A stretch of 64,000 nucleotides of DNA from Labilibacter marinus (lineage in GTDB: Bacteria > Bacteroidota > Bacteroidia > Bacteroidales > Marinilabiliaceae), in NCBI RefSeq assembly GCF_001659685.2, contig NZ_LXYE02000045.1, positions 90,839-154,838 on the forward strand. The letters are read 5' to 3'. The translations under genes and the position numbers were made by a program. Numbering within the stretch: the stretch's first letter is position 1; the number at the start of each line of letters is the position of its first letter. This document shows, piece by piece, positions 15,395 through 24,452 of this stretch. The notes beneath the pieces were generated by a model. That model did no database searches. It saw nothing but the letters and a program-made list of their open reading frames with translations, and was not told the origin of the DNA.

Positions 15395-16954
15395 ATGTTA
15401 GAACAAGCTTTAAAAGACCAGGTAAAAGGATTATTTGCAAGTCTTAAAAATCAGTATACTTTTAAAATACAAACCTCCCCATCACATGCCAGCAAATCTG
15501 AGCTAATTGAATTACTTGAAGATGTAGCTTCATGCTCAGATAAGGTAAGCGTAGAAATTCAAGAGGCGGAGGATTTACGTTTTAGCATTCTTAAAAATGG
15601 TGAGGAATCGTCTTTTATCTTTAGGGCTATACCCAATGGGCACGAGTTTACAACCTTGCTTTTGGCTGTATTAAATATGGATGGAATTGGAAAAAACCTA
15701 CCAGACGAAACATTCATACAGCGTATTAAAGCACTAAAAGGTAGTATTACTATCAAGAGCTATATTTCATTAACTTGTACCAATTGCCCCGATGTAGTTC
15801 AGGCATTGAATATTATTTCAATGATGAACCCAAATATTAAACACGAGATTATTGATGGCGCCATTTATCAGGATGAAGTAGATGCTTTAAATATTCAGGC
15901 CGTTCCCTCGGTATATGCCAACGGTAAAGTACTGCACGTGGGTAGATCTTCTATGGCAGAATTATTAGGCAAGTTAGAGGACGTTTTAGGCAGCGATTTT
16001 AGTGCATCTGATGCTGAAACAAAAAACTACGATGTAGTAGTTGTTGGTGGTGGGCCAGCAGGCGTTTCTTCCGCAGTATACTCTGCCCGTAAAGGTTTTT
16101 CAGTAGCCATTGTGGCCGAAAAAGTTGGAGGCCAAGTCACCGAAACAGTAGGTATTGAGAATATGATATCTGTACCTAAAACCACTGGAACAGAACTAAG
16201 TGCTAACCTTAAATCGCATTTAAATGATTATCCCATAGATATTCTTGAAAACCGAATGGTTGAAAAGGTAGAAATGGTGGATGGCGTAAAAAGTATTAGC
16301 ACCACCCTAGGTGAAAAGATACATACTCCCGCCTTGATTATTGCCACTGGAGCCAGTTGGAGAAAGCTTAATGTACCTGGCGAAACAGAATACATTGGTG
16401 CTGGTGTTGCTTTTTGCACACATTGTGATGGACCGTTTTACAAAGGCAAAAGAACTGTTGTTGTGGGTGGTGGAAATTCAGGTTTGGAAGCTGCCATCGA
16501 TTTAGCTTCTATTGCCACAGAAGTTACCATATTGGAGTTTATGCCAGAAGTAAAAGGAGATCAAGTTTTACAAGATAAAATAAGTCAATTATCTAATGTA
16601 AAAATTATAACCAACGCGCAAACCATAAACGTTGAGGGTGATGGCAAAAAAGTAATTGGACTAAAATACAAAGACCGAATTAGGGAGCAAGAACAGTTAA
16701 TTGAAACAGATGGTGTTTTTGTACAGATTGGTTTAAAAGCCAATAGCGACGTTTTTACTGATGTAGTAGAAACCAACAGAGCTGGAGAAATTGTAATTGA
16801 CCAAAACTGTAGAACAAACAAGGCTGGTATTTATGCCGCAGGTGATGTTTCAATTGTTCCTTTTAAGCAAATTGTGATTGCCATGGGCGAAGGTGCCAAA
16901 GCCGCACTCTCCGCATTCGATGACCAAATTAAAGGGTTACAGTTGGCTAATTAA
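15395..16954 (+). CDS. ahpF: Alkyl hydroperoxide reductase subunit F
   Basis: Passes electrons from NADH to AhpC. The N-terminal double thioredoxin-like region carries the CTNC redox motif (SLTCTNCPDVVQAL, near residue 130). The C-terminal thioredoxin-reductase-like region has the FAD loop VVVGGGPAGVSSAVY, the second disulfide CTHCDGP near residue 346, the NADH loop VVGGGNSGLEAAIDL and the FAD motif IYAAGDVS. Length 519 matches AhpF of other species. It is downstream of ahpC with its own 231-bp leader. Confidence 0.97.
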   Translation: MLEQALKDQVKGLFASLKNQYTFKIQTSPSHASKSELIELLEDVASCSDKVSVEIQEAEDLRFSILKNGEESSFIFRAIPNGHEFTTLLLAVLNMDGIGKNLPDETFIQRIKALKGSITIKSYISLTCTNCPDVVQALNIISMMNPNIKHEIIDGAIYQDEVDALNIQAVPSVYANGKVLHVGRSSMAELLGKLEDVLGSDFSASDAETKNYDVVVVGGGPAGVSSAVYSARKGFSVAIVAEKVGGQVTETVGIENMISVPKTTGTELSANLKSHLNDYPIDILENRMVEKVEMVDGVKSISTTLGEKIHTPALIIATGASWRKLNVPGETEYIGAGVAFCTHCDGPFYKGKRTVVVGGGNSGLEAAIDLASIATEVTILEFMPEVKGDQVLQDKISQLSNVKIITNAQTINVEGDGKKVIGLKYKDRIREQEQLIETDGVFVQIGLKANSDVFTDVVETNRAGEIVIDQNCRTNKAGIYAAGDVSIVPFKQIVIAMGEGAKAALSAFDDQIKGLQLAN

Positions 16955-17000
16955 TAGCATGAAGGCAGAAGCATGAAGTCCGCAGAATAATAGAAATTAG

Positions 17001-17042
17001 TTTGCGGCACTTTGTGTTTTACTTACTTTGCGCACTTTGCGT
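17001..17042. repeat. Intergenic repeat-like stretch, ACTTTGCGCACTTTGCG family
   Basis: TTTGCGGCACTTTGTG is followed by ACTTTGCGCACTTTGCG. The two words are related to each other and to GCGCAGAGGGCGCAAAG around 6194. Non-coding, between ahpF and galM. Confidence 0.45.
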
Positions 17043-17055
17043 GAAATTTTCTTAT

Positions 17056-18183
17056 TTATTCCTTCACGCTAAACTTAAAAATAGTAAGCGACTCAAATGT
17101 ATCATCTGGGCGCAATACTGTAGATGGAAAATGACTTTGATTAGGACTATCCGGAAAATGCTGTGTTTCTAAACAGACAGACTCTCTTCTTTTTAAAGGC
17201 TTACCAAACTTCCCAGTATCAGAGCCATTTAAATAATTAGCCGTATACAACTGCATTCCTGGCTCGGTGGTATAAACTTCCATTACTCTACCCGATATGG
17301 GTTCTGTTAATGTGGCAGCATGACTAAGTTCATCTTCTTCTTTATTCAACACAAAATTAATATCATAACCTTTACCCATTATCAATTGATCAAATGGCTT
17401 ATTAATTCTAGCTCCTAAGTCTATTGCTTTTTTAAAATCATATGGCGTATTAGATACCGCTGCAATCTCTCCAGTTGGTATTTGCACAGAATCTAGTGGC
17501 GTGTAGTAATCCGCATTAATATAAAGTTGGTGGTCTAAAGCCGTGCCACTTCCCTCTCCGGCCAAATTAAAAAAGGCATGATTGCAGATATTAATCACCG
17601 TGGTTTTATCGGTAGTTGCTTTTGTAGAAATTTTAAGTGCATTATCCTCTGTCAACTCATAAACCACATTTATTTTCAAAGCTCCAGGAAAACCTTGATC
17701 ACCATTCTCCGAAAGGTAACTCAATTCCAATTTATTGCTGGTAGAACTCACAAAATCCCACACCTTTTTATTAAATCCTTCGGGTCCACCGTGTATATTA
17801 TTTACACCATTATTAAGTGCCAGCTGAATGGTATCCTCCTCTACAACAAAACGGCCTTTAGCTATTCTATTGGCATACCTACCAATCATAGCACCAAATG
17901 CTGTTCCATTAGCGTTTAAATAATTGTCGGCACTTTTAAAGCCCAGGTTAACATCTGCAAAAGAACCATCTTTACCCTTAACCCATATAGAAACAATCCG
18001 AGCACCATAATTGGTTATCTGCACCGTCATATCATGGCTATTTGTCAGCGTAAATAACTCCAAAGCCTTTCCATTTAATTCCCCTTTAAATGATGTAGGA
18101 TCAATAATATTATATGGAGTTTGTTGTTGGGTGCATGATACAACTGTCATCAACACCATTAAAAATATAGTAAGAATTCGCAT
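17056..18183 (-). CDS. galM: Aldose 1-epimerase (galactose mutarotase), lipoprotein form
   Basis: Interconverts alpha and beta anomers of aldoses. MRILTIFLMVLMTVVSCTQQ is a lipoprotein signal, so this form acts outside the cytoplasm. Family motifs: GARIVSIWVKGKDG, MIGRYANRIAKGRF, NNGVNNIHGG, the catalytic His in NICNHAFFNL, GYDINFVLN, and the catalytic Glu in VCLETQHFPDSPN. Length 375 is typical. It is a single gene with no sugar-utilisation cluster in the window, so its physiological substrate is not shown. Confidence 0.92.
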   Translation of the reverse strand: MRILTIFLMVLMTVVSCTQQQTPYNIIDPTSFKGELNGKALELFTLTNSHDMTVQITNYGARIVSIWVKGKDGSFADVNLGFKSADNYLNANGTAFGAMIGRYANRIAKGRFVVEEDTIQLALNNGVNNIHGGPEGFNKKVWDFVSSTSNKLELSYLSENGDQGFPGALKINVVYELTEDNALKISTKATTDKTTVINICNHAFFNLAGEGSGTALDHQLYINADYYTPLDSVQIPTGEIAAVSNTPYDFKKAIDLGARINKPFDQLIMGKGYDINFVLNKEEDELSHAATLTEPISGRVMEVYTTEPGMQLYTANYLNGSDTGKFGKPLKRRESVCLETQHFPDSPNQSHFPSTVLRPDDTFESLTIFKFSVKE

Positions 18184-18380
18184 TGTTTATTTTTATTAGT
18201 TAAGAGACTGATTATGTTTGGGAGTGTGATTTAGCATTTTTTCATTAAATATCAAAAAACACACAACTGTGACTATCCAATTAATCATTATTGTAGAATC
18301 ATTCCAAATACACCATTAACTATTTGATTCAGCCCTAAAGTTCAGTAACTTAAAGCTCGTTACGACTAAAAACTCATCTT

Positions 18381-19544
18381 ATGAAAGGCTTAAACAGAAG
18401 AAACTTTTTACGAACCTCAGCTGCAGGCGTTGCTGGCATTGCGCTTACGAACAATATGAACGCTTCTAATACAGCTAAAGAACCGAATCAAACTTCTATC
18501 ATTACTAGAAAGCTAGGCAATACCGGCATAGAATTACCTGTACTAAGCATCGGTTGTGGTGAGGTAGATAGTCCTGCTGTGATAAAAGCTGCCTTAAAAG
18601 TGGGCATCACGCATTTTGATACAGCTTACAGGTATCAGCAAGGAAATAGCGAAAAGATGTTAGGTAAAACATTAAAAGATGTGGATAGAGATTCATTTAT
18701 TATTTCCACAAAAGTGGTTCGTCAGGATACGGATGAGAAATTTCTGGAAATGCTGGATGAAAGTCTTGCTCGCTTACAAATGGATTATGTGGACATTTTG
18801 TATATGCATGGAATGTCTAAAGCTGAAGCAATAAAAAACCCTGCAAACATAGCTCAACTGCAAAAAGCAAAAGATTTAGGCAAAGCTAAACATATCGGTT
18901 TCTCAACACACAAAAATGAACCTGAAGTAATAGAGGCTGCTATTGAGGCTGGAGCTTATGAGGTTATTTTAACCGCTATTAATTTTAAACATGATGATGC
19001 AGATGCCATCAAAAAGCAAATAGCACTAGCCTCAAAAAAAGGGATTGGTATTGTTGCCATGAAAGTAATGGCAGGAGGTTATTTAGATAAAGAAAAAACA
19101 AAGACGGTTAATCATGCAGCAGCTTTAAAATGGATACTAGAAGATGAGCACATTTGCACTACTATTCCAAGCATGGTAAACCTAGAACAATTACAAATCA
19201 ATATGGCAGTACTAAAGGATGTGCAGCTATCCTCGGATGAGAAAAACGACTTAGCGCTTGCTAAAAATGAGCAAGGTTTATTTTGCAATGATACTTGTAA
19301 CACATGCGTTACGGATTGCACAAAGAATTTGCCTGTTCCTGAATTGATGCGTGCATACATGTATTCGTATGGATATAGAAACCCGCTTCAGGCCAAAGAG
19401 TTAATTACAACATTAAATATCGAAAACAACCCATGTGATGATTGTGGTTCATGTACGGTGAGTTGCACAAAAAGCTTTGATGTGGCAGCAAAAATAAAAG
19501 ATATTAGCAGGCTAACTATTATACCAAATGACTTTTTGGCTTAA
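18381..19544 (+). CDS. Aldo/keto reductase with Tat-like signal and C-terminal ferredoxin domain
   Basis: The N-terminus NRRNFLRTSAAGVAGIAL has a twin-arginine-like motif, suggesting folded export. The aldo/keto reductase barrel follows: LSIGCGEVDSP, HFDTAYRYQQGNSEKMLGK with the catalytic Asp and Tyr, TKVVRQ with the Lys, and YVDILYMHG with the His. The C-terminal 80 residues contain cysteine clusters (CNDTCNTCVTDC and CDDCGSCTVSC) of a 4Fe-4S ferredoxin-like domain. Such fusions occur widely in anaerobes. The substrate is unknown. Confidence 0.85.
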   Translation: MKGLNRRNFLRTSAAGVAGIALTNNMNASNTAKEPNQTSIITRKLGNTGIELPVLSIGCGEVDSPAVIKAALKVGITHFDTAYRYQQGNSEKMLGKTLKDVDRDSFIISTKVVRQDTDEKFLEMLDESLARLQMDYVDILYMHGMSKAEAIKNPANIAQLQKAKDLGKAKHIGFSTHKNEPEVIEAAIEAGAYEVILTAINFKHDDADAIKKQIALASKKGIGIVAMKVMAGGYLDKEKTKTVNHAAALKWILEDEHICTTIPSMVNLEQLQINMAVLKDVQLSSDEKNDLALAKNEQGLFCNDTCNTCVTDCTKNLPVPELMRAYMYSYGYRNPLQAKELITTLNIENNPCDDCGSCTVSCTKSFDVAAKIKDISRLTIIPNDFLA

Positions 19545-19628
19545 CCCTATAATAAAAACATTAAAAGAATAACGATACTCTTAGCTCTATTTATTCAACG
19601 CTAAGCTCTGCAAAAAAATAAAAACTAT

Positions 19629-20468
19629 ATGTTGAAACATAAATGGCTATTATTACTGATTTTGATTGGTACAACACTAACCCATGCTCAGGTAAAATTT
19701 CCAGAATTAGATAAGTGGGAAAAAGCAAAACAAACCGACAGTTACACTACGGAAACACTTTGGGAATATATTAATGGCGCCGCGGCTTCCTATATTAAAT
19801 ATGGTTTTCAGAAAATGGAAATAATAGAGTACACATCAGGTTCCGATTACATTAGCCTTGAAGTTTACTTGCACGAAAGTCCCATTACTGCTTTTGGCAT
19901 GTATGCCTTTGAGCGCCCATCAACAACCAATTACATTAAACAAGGCGTTGAAGGTTATCTTGAACCATCGGCTCTTAATTTTTGGGTAGATGAATATTAC
20001 GTAAAGATCTCAGCTAATAATGAGAAGCATCAGAAAGCTATGCAAAACTTGGCCAATAATTTCATTGCCAGAAACAAGCTCATGATTATTCAGCCAGACT
20101 TTTTAAAAGCTTTCCCCTCTGAAAATAGAGTTCAACATTCGGAGAAATACTTTCCTAAAAACTACCTGGGCCATCAATTCTTAAATAGTGTGTTAGAAGT
20201 AAGTTATAAAAACGACGATGCTAAGCTTAATCTTTTTACTATTGAATGCGAAGATCATCAAGCAGCAAAAGCCACCATTGAGCTATATCAGGATTTCGCT
20301 AATAATAAAGAACTCATCGAGCCTGGCAAAGTTTTAATTATAGAAGATATGTTTAATGGCAAGGTCTCTTTATCTAATGTTGATAATATTTTAGTGGGTT
20401 GCTATAACTTTAGTAATGATACTATCGGTATTGAATACACGCAAAAATTAATGAAAGAATTACAATAA
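19629..20468 (+). CDS. DUF6599 family exported protein
   Basis: MLKHKWLLLLILIGTTLTHAQ is a signal peptide. The mature protein matches the DUF6599 pattern: a start with ETLWEYINGAAASYIKYGFQ, then EVYLHESPITAFGMYAFERP and a second similar half. These proteins are found in sulfur- and iron-associated operons of Bacteroidota and other phyla, but the activity is unknown. The gene is 84 bp behind the ferredoxin-fused aldo/keto reductase on the same strand and may be co-transcribed. A terminator follows. Confidence 0.75.
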   Translation: MLKHKWLLLLILIGTTLTHAQVKFPELDKWEKAKQTDSYTTETLWEYINGAAASYIKYGFQKMEIIEYTSGSDYISLEVYLHESPITAFGMYAFERPSTTNYIKQGVEGYLEPSALNFWVDEYYVKISANNEKHQKAMQNLANNFIARNKLMIIQPDFLKAFPSENRVQHSEKYFPKNYLGHQFLNSVLEVSYKNDDAKLNLFTIECEDHQAAKATIELYQDFANNKELIEPGKVLIIEDMFNGKVSLSNVDNILVGCYNFSNDTIGIEYTQKLMKELQ

Positions 20469-20489
20469 AATCCCTATCAGTTTTGTGGT

Positions 20490-20528
20490 GAAGGGTTAAT
20501 TTCTGCGGAAGTTAACCTTTCATTTTTT
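20490..20528 (+). terminator. Intrinsic terminator after the DUF6599 gene
   Basis: GAAGGGTTAA and TTAACCTTTC form a 10-bp stem with one G-T pair, followed by TTTTTT. Confidence 0.8.
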
Positions 20529-20558
20529 CAGCAAACTGATGATTGATTTTCAGGCTTT

Positions 20559-20590
20559 TTTGTCTGTACGATGTATTACTTGTATCTTCG
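20559..20590 (+). promoter_or_regulatory. Promoter of era
   Basis: TTTG (20559-20562), 20 bases, TATCTTCG (20583-20590), one base away from TAnnTTTG, 21 bp before the ATG. Confidence 0.7.
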
Positions 20591-20611
20591 CACAATAATT
20601 AAAAAATAAGA

Positions 20612-21496
20612 ATGAAGCATAAAGCTGGATATGTAAATATTGTTGGTAACCCTAATGTGGGTAAATCAACCTTAACCAATAAGTTAGTTGGTGAAAAATT
20701 ATCTATTATTACCTCTAAAGCGCAAACTACTCGCCATAGAATTTTAGGTATTGTGAACGAGGAGGATTATCAAATAGTTTTTTCTGATACGCCAGGTGTA
20801 CTGAAACCTAACTACAAATTACAGGAATCCATGCTTCGCTTTTCAAAAACTGCTTTACAGGATGCAGATGTGGTTATTTATATGACAGATGTAGTTGAGA
20901 AGATGGATAAAAATAGCGAGTTCCTGAATAGTGTAAAAAAAACAGACTCACCTGTTATATTGGTCATTAATAAAATTGACGAATCTAATCCTGAACAATT
21001 AGATAAGTTGGTTTCTTTATGGCAAACAGAACTTCCTAAAGCAGAAATCTATCCAATGTCGGCATTAAGAGGTTTCAATACCGATAATTTAATGACTCGC
21101 ATCAAGGAATTATTACCTGAATGCGAACCTTATTTTGATAAAGATGTGTTGACGGACAAGCCAACTCGCTTCTTTGTTTCCGAAATCATTCGAGAAAAAA
21201 TTCTTCTATATTATCAAAAAGAAATTCCTTATTCGGTAGAAATTGAAGTGGAGGAGTTTAAAGAAAGTAACAAGCGAATTGACATTAGAGCGATTATACA
21301 TGTGGCACGCGATTCTCAAAAAGGAATTATTATTGGGCATCAAGGAAACGCGCTAAAAAAGACAGGTACAGAAGCTCGAAAAGACATAGAGAAATTTGTG
21401 GATAAAAAAGTTTTCTTACAGCTCTACGTTAAGGTAAACAAAGACTGGAGAGACAAAGACAATTCGTTAAAAAACTTTGGTTACGACCAAAAGTAA
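20612..21496 (+). CDS. era: GTPase Era
   Basis: Essential GTPase of 30S ribosome assembly that binds the 3' end of 16S rRNA. The G1 motif is GNPNVGKST near residue 12, G3 is SDTPGVL, G4 is NKID, and the C-terminal KH domain includes HVARDSQKGIIIGHQG and LYVKVNKDWRDK. Length 294 is standard. It is separated from der by a hairpin and a new promoter, although the two genes are neighbours on the same strand. Confidence 0.97.
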   Translation: MKHKAGYVNIVGNPNVGKSTLTNKLVGEKLSIITSKAQTTRHRILGIVNEEDYQIVFSDTPGVLKPNYKLQESMLRFSKTALQDADVVIYMTDVVEKMDKNSEFLNSVKKTDSPVILVINKIDESNPEQLDKLVSLWQTELPKAEIYPMSALRGFNTDNLMTRIKELLPECEPYFDKDVLTDKPTRFFVSEIIREKILLYYQKEIPYSVEIEVEEFKESNKRIDIRAIIHVARDSQKGIIIGHQGNALKKTGTEARKDIEKFVDKKVFLQLYVKVNKDWRDKDNSLKNFGYDQK

Positions 21497-21516
21497 AATA
21501 TTTCAATCATCACATT

Positions 21517-21543
21517 GAGAAGCTTCTTTTTAAGAAGTTTCTC
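21517..21543 (+). terminator. Hairpin after era
   Basis: GAGAAGCTTCTT and AAGAAGTTTCTC pair over 12 bp (one G-T) with a TTT loop. Only a weak T-rich tail follows, so termination may be partial. Confidence 0.6.
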
Positions 21544-21616
21544 CCTCTTTGAACGTACAATTAAAATAACTTAGCGTTTATTAACTTACTATGTGCCTAA
21601 GTGGTAAATAAATAGT

Positions 21617-21624
21617 TATCTTTG
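21617..21624 (+). promoter_or_regulatory. -7 element of the der promoter
   Basis: TATCTTTG followed by CA is the classic Bacteroidota -7 form, 39 bp before the ATG. The -33 element is only a weak match (TGTG). Confidence 0.6.
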
Positions 21625-21663
21625 CACGCTTTTTATTTTTGAATATCACAAAACCAGATTAAA

Positions 21664-22968
21664 ATGGGAAATATAGCAGCCATTGTAGGGCGACCAAACG
21701 TAGGAAAATCAACACTGTTCAACAGGCTTACGGAAACACGTACGGCCATTGTTAATGAAGAGAGTGGAGTTACGCGCGATCGTATTTATGGAAAGAGTAT
21801 ATGGAACGGACTTGACTTTTCTGTAGTAGATACTGGTGGATATGCCATAGGTTCTGATGATATCTTTGAGGAAGAAATCAGAAAACAAGTAATGATAGCG
21901 ATTGAAGAGGCCGACGTTATCTTATTTATGCTGGATGTAACCACTGGCATTACCGACTACGATGAGATGGTGGCTGATATTCTTCGAAAAACGCAAAAGA
22001 AGGTTTTGATGGTTGCCAATAAAGTAGACAATCCTGAACGCCTTGCTGAAGCTAGTTATTTTTACGCTTTAGGTTTAGAAGAAATGTTTCCTGTTTCATC
22101 TATCAACGGCTCAGGAACTGGAGAATTATTAGACAGACTTGTTGAAGTTTTTCCAAGCGCCGAAAGTATTGAAGAACTAGATATTCCAAGATTTGCCATT
22201 GTGGGTAGACCTAATGCAGGTAAATCATCTATTGTAAATGCTTTTATTGGTGAAGACAGAAATATTGTAACTCCTATCTCCGGAACAACCCGAGATTCGA
22301 TATATACACGTTATAACAAGTTTAATCACGACTTTTACCTGGTTGATACAGCTGGGGTTCGTAAAAAATCGAAAGTACACGAGGACTTAGAATTTTATAG
22401 CGTAATGCGTGCCATCCGAGCCATTGAAAATTCGGATGTTTGTATGCTAATGGTTGATGCTACACGTGGTGTTGAAAGTCAAGACCAAAAGATTTTTCAG
22501 TTAATTCAGAAAAATAAAAAAGGTTTAGTAGTGTTGATTAACAAGTGGGATTTGATCGAAAAGGATACCATGACTACCAAGAAATTCGAGGAAGAAATAC
22601 GAAGCAAATTTGCGCCTTTTGTAGATTTCCCTATCGTATTTACTTCGGTTATCAACAAACAACGTATTCACAAGGCATTAGAAATGGCGGTTGAAGTTTA
22701 TGAAAACAAGACACGTAAAATACCAACCTCAAAATTAAACGAAGCCATGCAACAAGTGGTGAGTGACAACCCACCACCATCAACAAAAGGTAAATACATC
22801 AAGATTAAATACATTATGCAGTTGCCAACTAATACACCTGCATTTGCATTCTTTTGCAATTTACCTCAATACGTGCGCGACCCATATAAACGTTTTCTTG
22901 AAAATAAGCTTCGGAAAATGTATGATTTTTCAGGCGTACCAGTCCAGATTTTTATGCGTAAAAAATAA
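21664..22968 (+). CDS. der: GTPase Der (EngA)
   Basis: A tandem-GTPase ribosome assembly factor acting on the 50S subunit. The first G domain has [11 protein letters not shown] and DTGGYA, the second has GRPNAGKSS and DTAGVRKKS, with NKVD and NKWD as the two G4 motifs. The C-terminal KH-like domain spans roughly residues 350-434. Length 434 is normal. The gene has its own promoter and terminator, so it is a single unit. Confidence 0.97.
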   Translation: MGNIAAIVGRPNVGKSTLFNRLTETRTAIVNEESGVTRDRIYGKSIWNGLDFSVVDTGGYAIGSDDIFEEEIRKQVMIAIEEADVILFMLDVTTGITDYDEMVADILRKTQKKVLMVANKVDNPERLAEASYFYALGLEEMFPVSSINGSGTGELLDRLVEVFPSAESIEELDIPRFAIVGRPNAGKSSIVNAFIGEDRNIVTPISGTTRDSIYTRYNKFNHDFYLVDTAGVRKKSKVHEDLEFYSVMRAIRAIENSDVCMLMVDATRGVESQDQKIFQLIQKNKKGLVVLINKWDLIEKDTMTTKKFEEEIRSKFAPFVDFPIVFTSVINKQRIHKALEMAVEVYENKTRKIPTSKLNEAMQQVVSDNPPPSTKGKYIKIKYIMQLPTNTPAFAFFCNLPQYVRDPYKRFLENKLRKMYDFSGVPVQIFMRKK

Positions 22969-22974
22969 TATACA

Positions 22975-23007
22975 AAAGGAGTTAACATTAGTTAGCTCCT
23001 TTTTTTT
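22975..23007 (+). terminator. Intrinsic terminator of der
   Basis: AAAGGAGTTAAC, an ATTA loop and GTTAGCTCCTTT form a 12-bp stem (one G-T) followed by further T, six bases after the stop codon. Confidence 0.9.
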
Positions 23008-23048
23008 GCCCTAAACCAAACCTTTTAACTATTCTTAAAAGGTAGTTA

Positions 23049-23080
23049 TTTGGAAAGATTTTAAATAAGCCTTAGCTTTG
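23049..23080 (+). promoter_or_regulatory. Promoter of the hemerythrin-regulator pair
   Basis: TTTG (23049-23052), 20 bases, TAGCTTTG (23073-23080): an exact match to the Bacteroidota consensus, 16 bp before the ATG. Confidence 0.8.
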
Positions 23081-23096
23081 CGACAAATCTGATATT

Positions 23097-23822
23097 ATGC
23101 TTATTACTGCGGATATGAAAATGGCTGACTTAATCCATATGGATTTTCAGCTTTTGGCATTCATACAACGAATTGGAATTCCTTTGGGATTTAGAGAAAA
23201 AACAATTAACGAAGTGTGTGAACAACATGAAGTTAATGTAGATTTTTTTCTGCAACTGGCGAATGCGTTTCACGATACCGACTATTTTCCTAAAGAAAAA
23301 TTACTTCAGTTTAAAGCAGATTGGTTAGTTAAGTATCTGCGCAGGACGCATCAGAATTATCTGGAACAAAAAATTCCTGACATTCAGGCTAAAATTATTC
23401 AGCTAGAGGAAGACCTAAAGGAGACTACGCAAAGTTACGAGCTCATAAAAAACTTTTTTAAGGAATATATTGGTGAGTTTAGTACACATATAGAACTGGA
23501 GGAAAAAACAGTTTTCCCCTATGTGTTAGAATTATCTAATTGCATTGAATTAGGCAAAAAAACCTGTGAATTCAATGAGCAATTTGAAGATTTTAATATC
23601 AATCAGTACCTCGAAGAGCATAACGACATTGAAGAAAAGCTGTTTGATTTAAAAAATATCCTTATAAAATACCTTCCTCCACCTACCGATAATGGCAAGT
23701 ATAACAGTTTGCTATTTGACATTTTTAAGCTAGAGCAAGATTTAAAGGACCACTCCAGACTGGAAGAAAAGGTACTCATACCAAGAGTAAAAAAAATGGA
23801 AGAAGAACTAGAAAACCTTTAA
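23097..23822 (+). CDS. Hemerythrin-like di-iron protein (RIC/ScdA-like)
   Basis: The N-terminal 70 residues (DMKMADLIHMDFQLLAFIQR, LGFREKTINEVCEQ) resemble the ScdA N-terminal domain. The rest is a four-helix hemerythrin fold with the expected ligands: His in LRRTHQNYLEQ, His and Glu in STHIELEEKTVFP, His in YLEEHNDIEEK, and His with a following Glu in KDHSRLEEKVLIP. Relatives (RIC, YtfE) repair iron-sulfur clusters after nitrosative or oxidative damage or bind O2/NO. It is transcribed with a LuxR-type regulator ten bases downstream, so a sensing role is possible. Confidence 0.85.
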   Translation: MLITADMKMADLIHMDFQLLAFIQRIGIPLGFREKTINEVCEQHEVNVDFFLQLANAFHDTDYFPKEKLLQFKADWLVKYLRRTHQNYLEQKIPDIQAKIIQLEEDLKETTQSYELIKNFFKEYIGEFSTHIELEEKTVFPYVLELSNCIELGKKTCEFNEQFEDFNINQYLEEHNDIEEKLFDLKNILIKYLPPPTDNGKYNSLLFDIFKLEQDLKDHSRLEEKVLIPRVKKMEEELENL

Positions 23823-23832
23823 CAAATAGGAT

Positions 23833-24411
23833 ATGGTACAGATATTAGTAGCAGAGCCGTCCTACTTGGTACGAAAGGGACTTTCAACCATTCTACAGGA
23901 GCTAAAAGCGGTCACCAAAATTGAGGAGGTGCAAAGTATGGAGGAATTAATAGATTCGCTTAAATCGTCTACGCCTCATATTTTAATTATTAACACCACT
24001 TTAAGCAGTGTACCCGAGGTAGATGAATTTATTAAAAAATATACTTCGGATGTTCAGGTGATTTCTATTTTTAATACACCAATACCCGATGATGGAAACG
24101 AACTGGTTCTATCGGTCTTCGATTCAAAATCAGTGCTATTAAATAAGCTTCGTAATCAGGTTAAATCAGTTCAGCAATCAGTTACTCAACAGGATAATTC
24201 TGAAGAACTTAGCGACAGAGAAAAGGATGTTTTGAAAAAGGTGGCTTTGGGTAAAACCAACAAAGAAGTAGCCAATGAACTGTTCATCAGTACGCATACT
24301 GTAATATCGCATCGTAAAAACATCACACGTAAGCTTGGTATTAAAACGATTTCAGGACTTACCGTTTATGCTATTTTAAATCAACTGATAAAGCTTGAAG
24401 ATATATCGTAA
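23833..24411 (+). CDS. LuxR-type regulator with degenerate receiver domain
   Basis: The N-terminal 110 residues follow the receiver fold, but the phosphoacceptor position is Asn54 (HILIINTTLS) and only one acidic residue remains in the pocket (LVAEPS), so normal Asp phosphorylation is not expected. A linker leads to a LuxR/GerE HTH (LSDREKDVLKKVALGKTNKE onward, about residues 127-182). It lies ten bases behind the hemerythrin gene and shares its promoter. I infer phosphorylation-independent control, perhaps tied to the hemerythrin protein; the targets are unknown. Confidence 0.85.
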   Translation: MVQILVAEPSYLVRKGLSTILQELKAVTKIEEVQSMEELIDSLKSSTPHILIINTTLSSVPEVDEFIKKYTSDVQVISIFNTPIPDDGNELVLSVFDSKSVLLNKLRNQVKSVQQSVTQQDNSEELSDREKDVLKKVALGKTNKEVANELFISTHTVISHRKNITRKLGIKTISGLTVYAILNQLIKLEDIS

Positions 24412-24439
24412 CTACATTTAGCCAAAACTAAATGTAGTT
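24410..24439. terminator. Inverted repeat between convergent genes
   Basis: AACTACATTTA and TAAATGTAGTT are perfect 11-bp arms around GCCAAAAC. It sits between a plus-strand gene end (24411) and a minus-strand gene end (24453), so it probably terminates both. The T-run is short. Confidence 0.65.
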
Positions 24440-24452
24440 CGTTTAAATCGCT

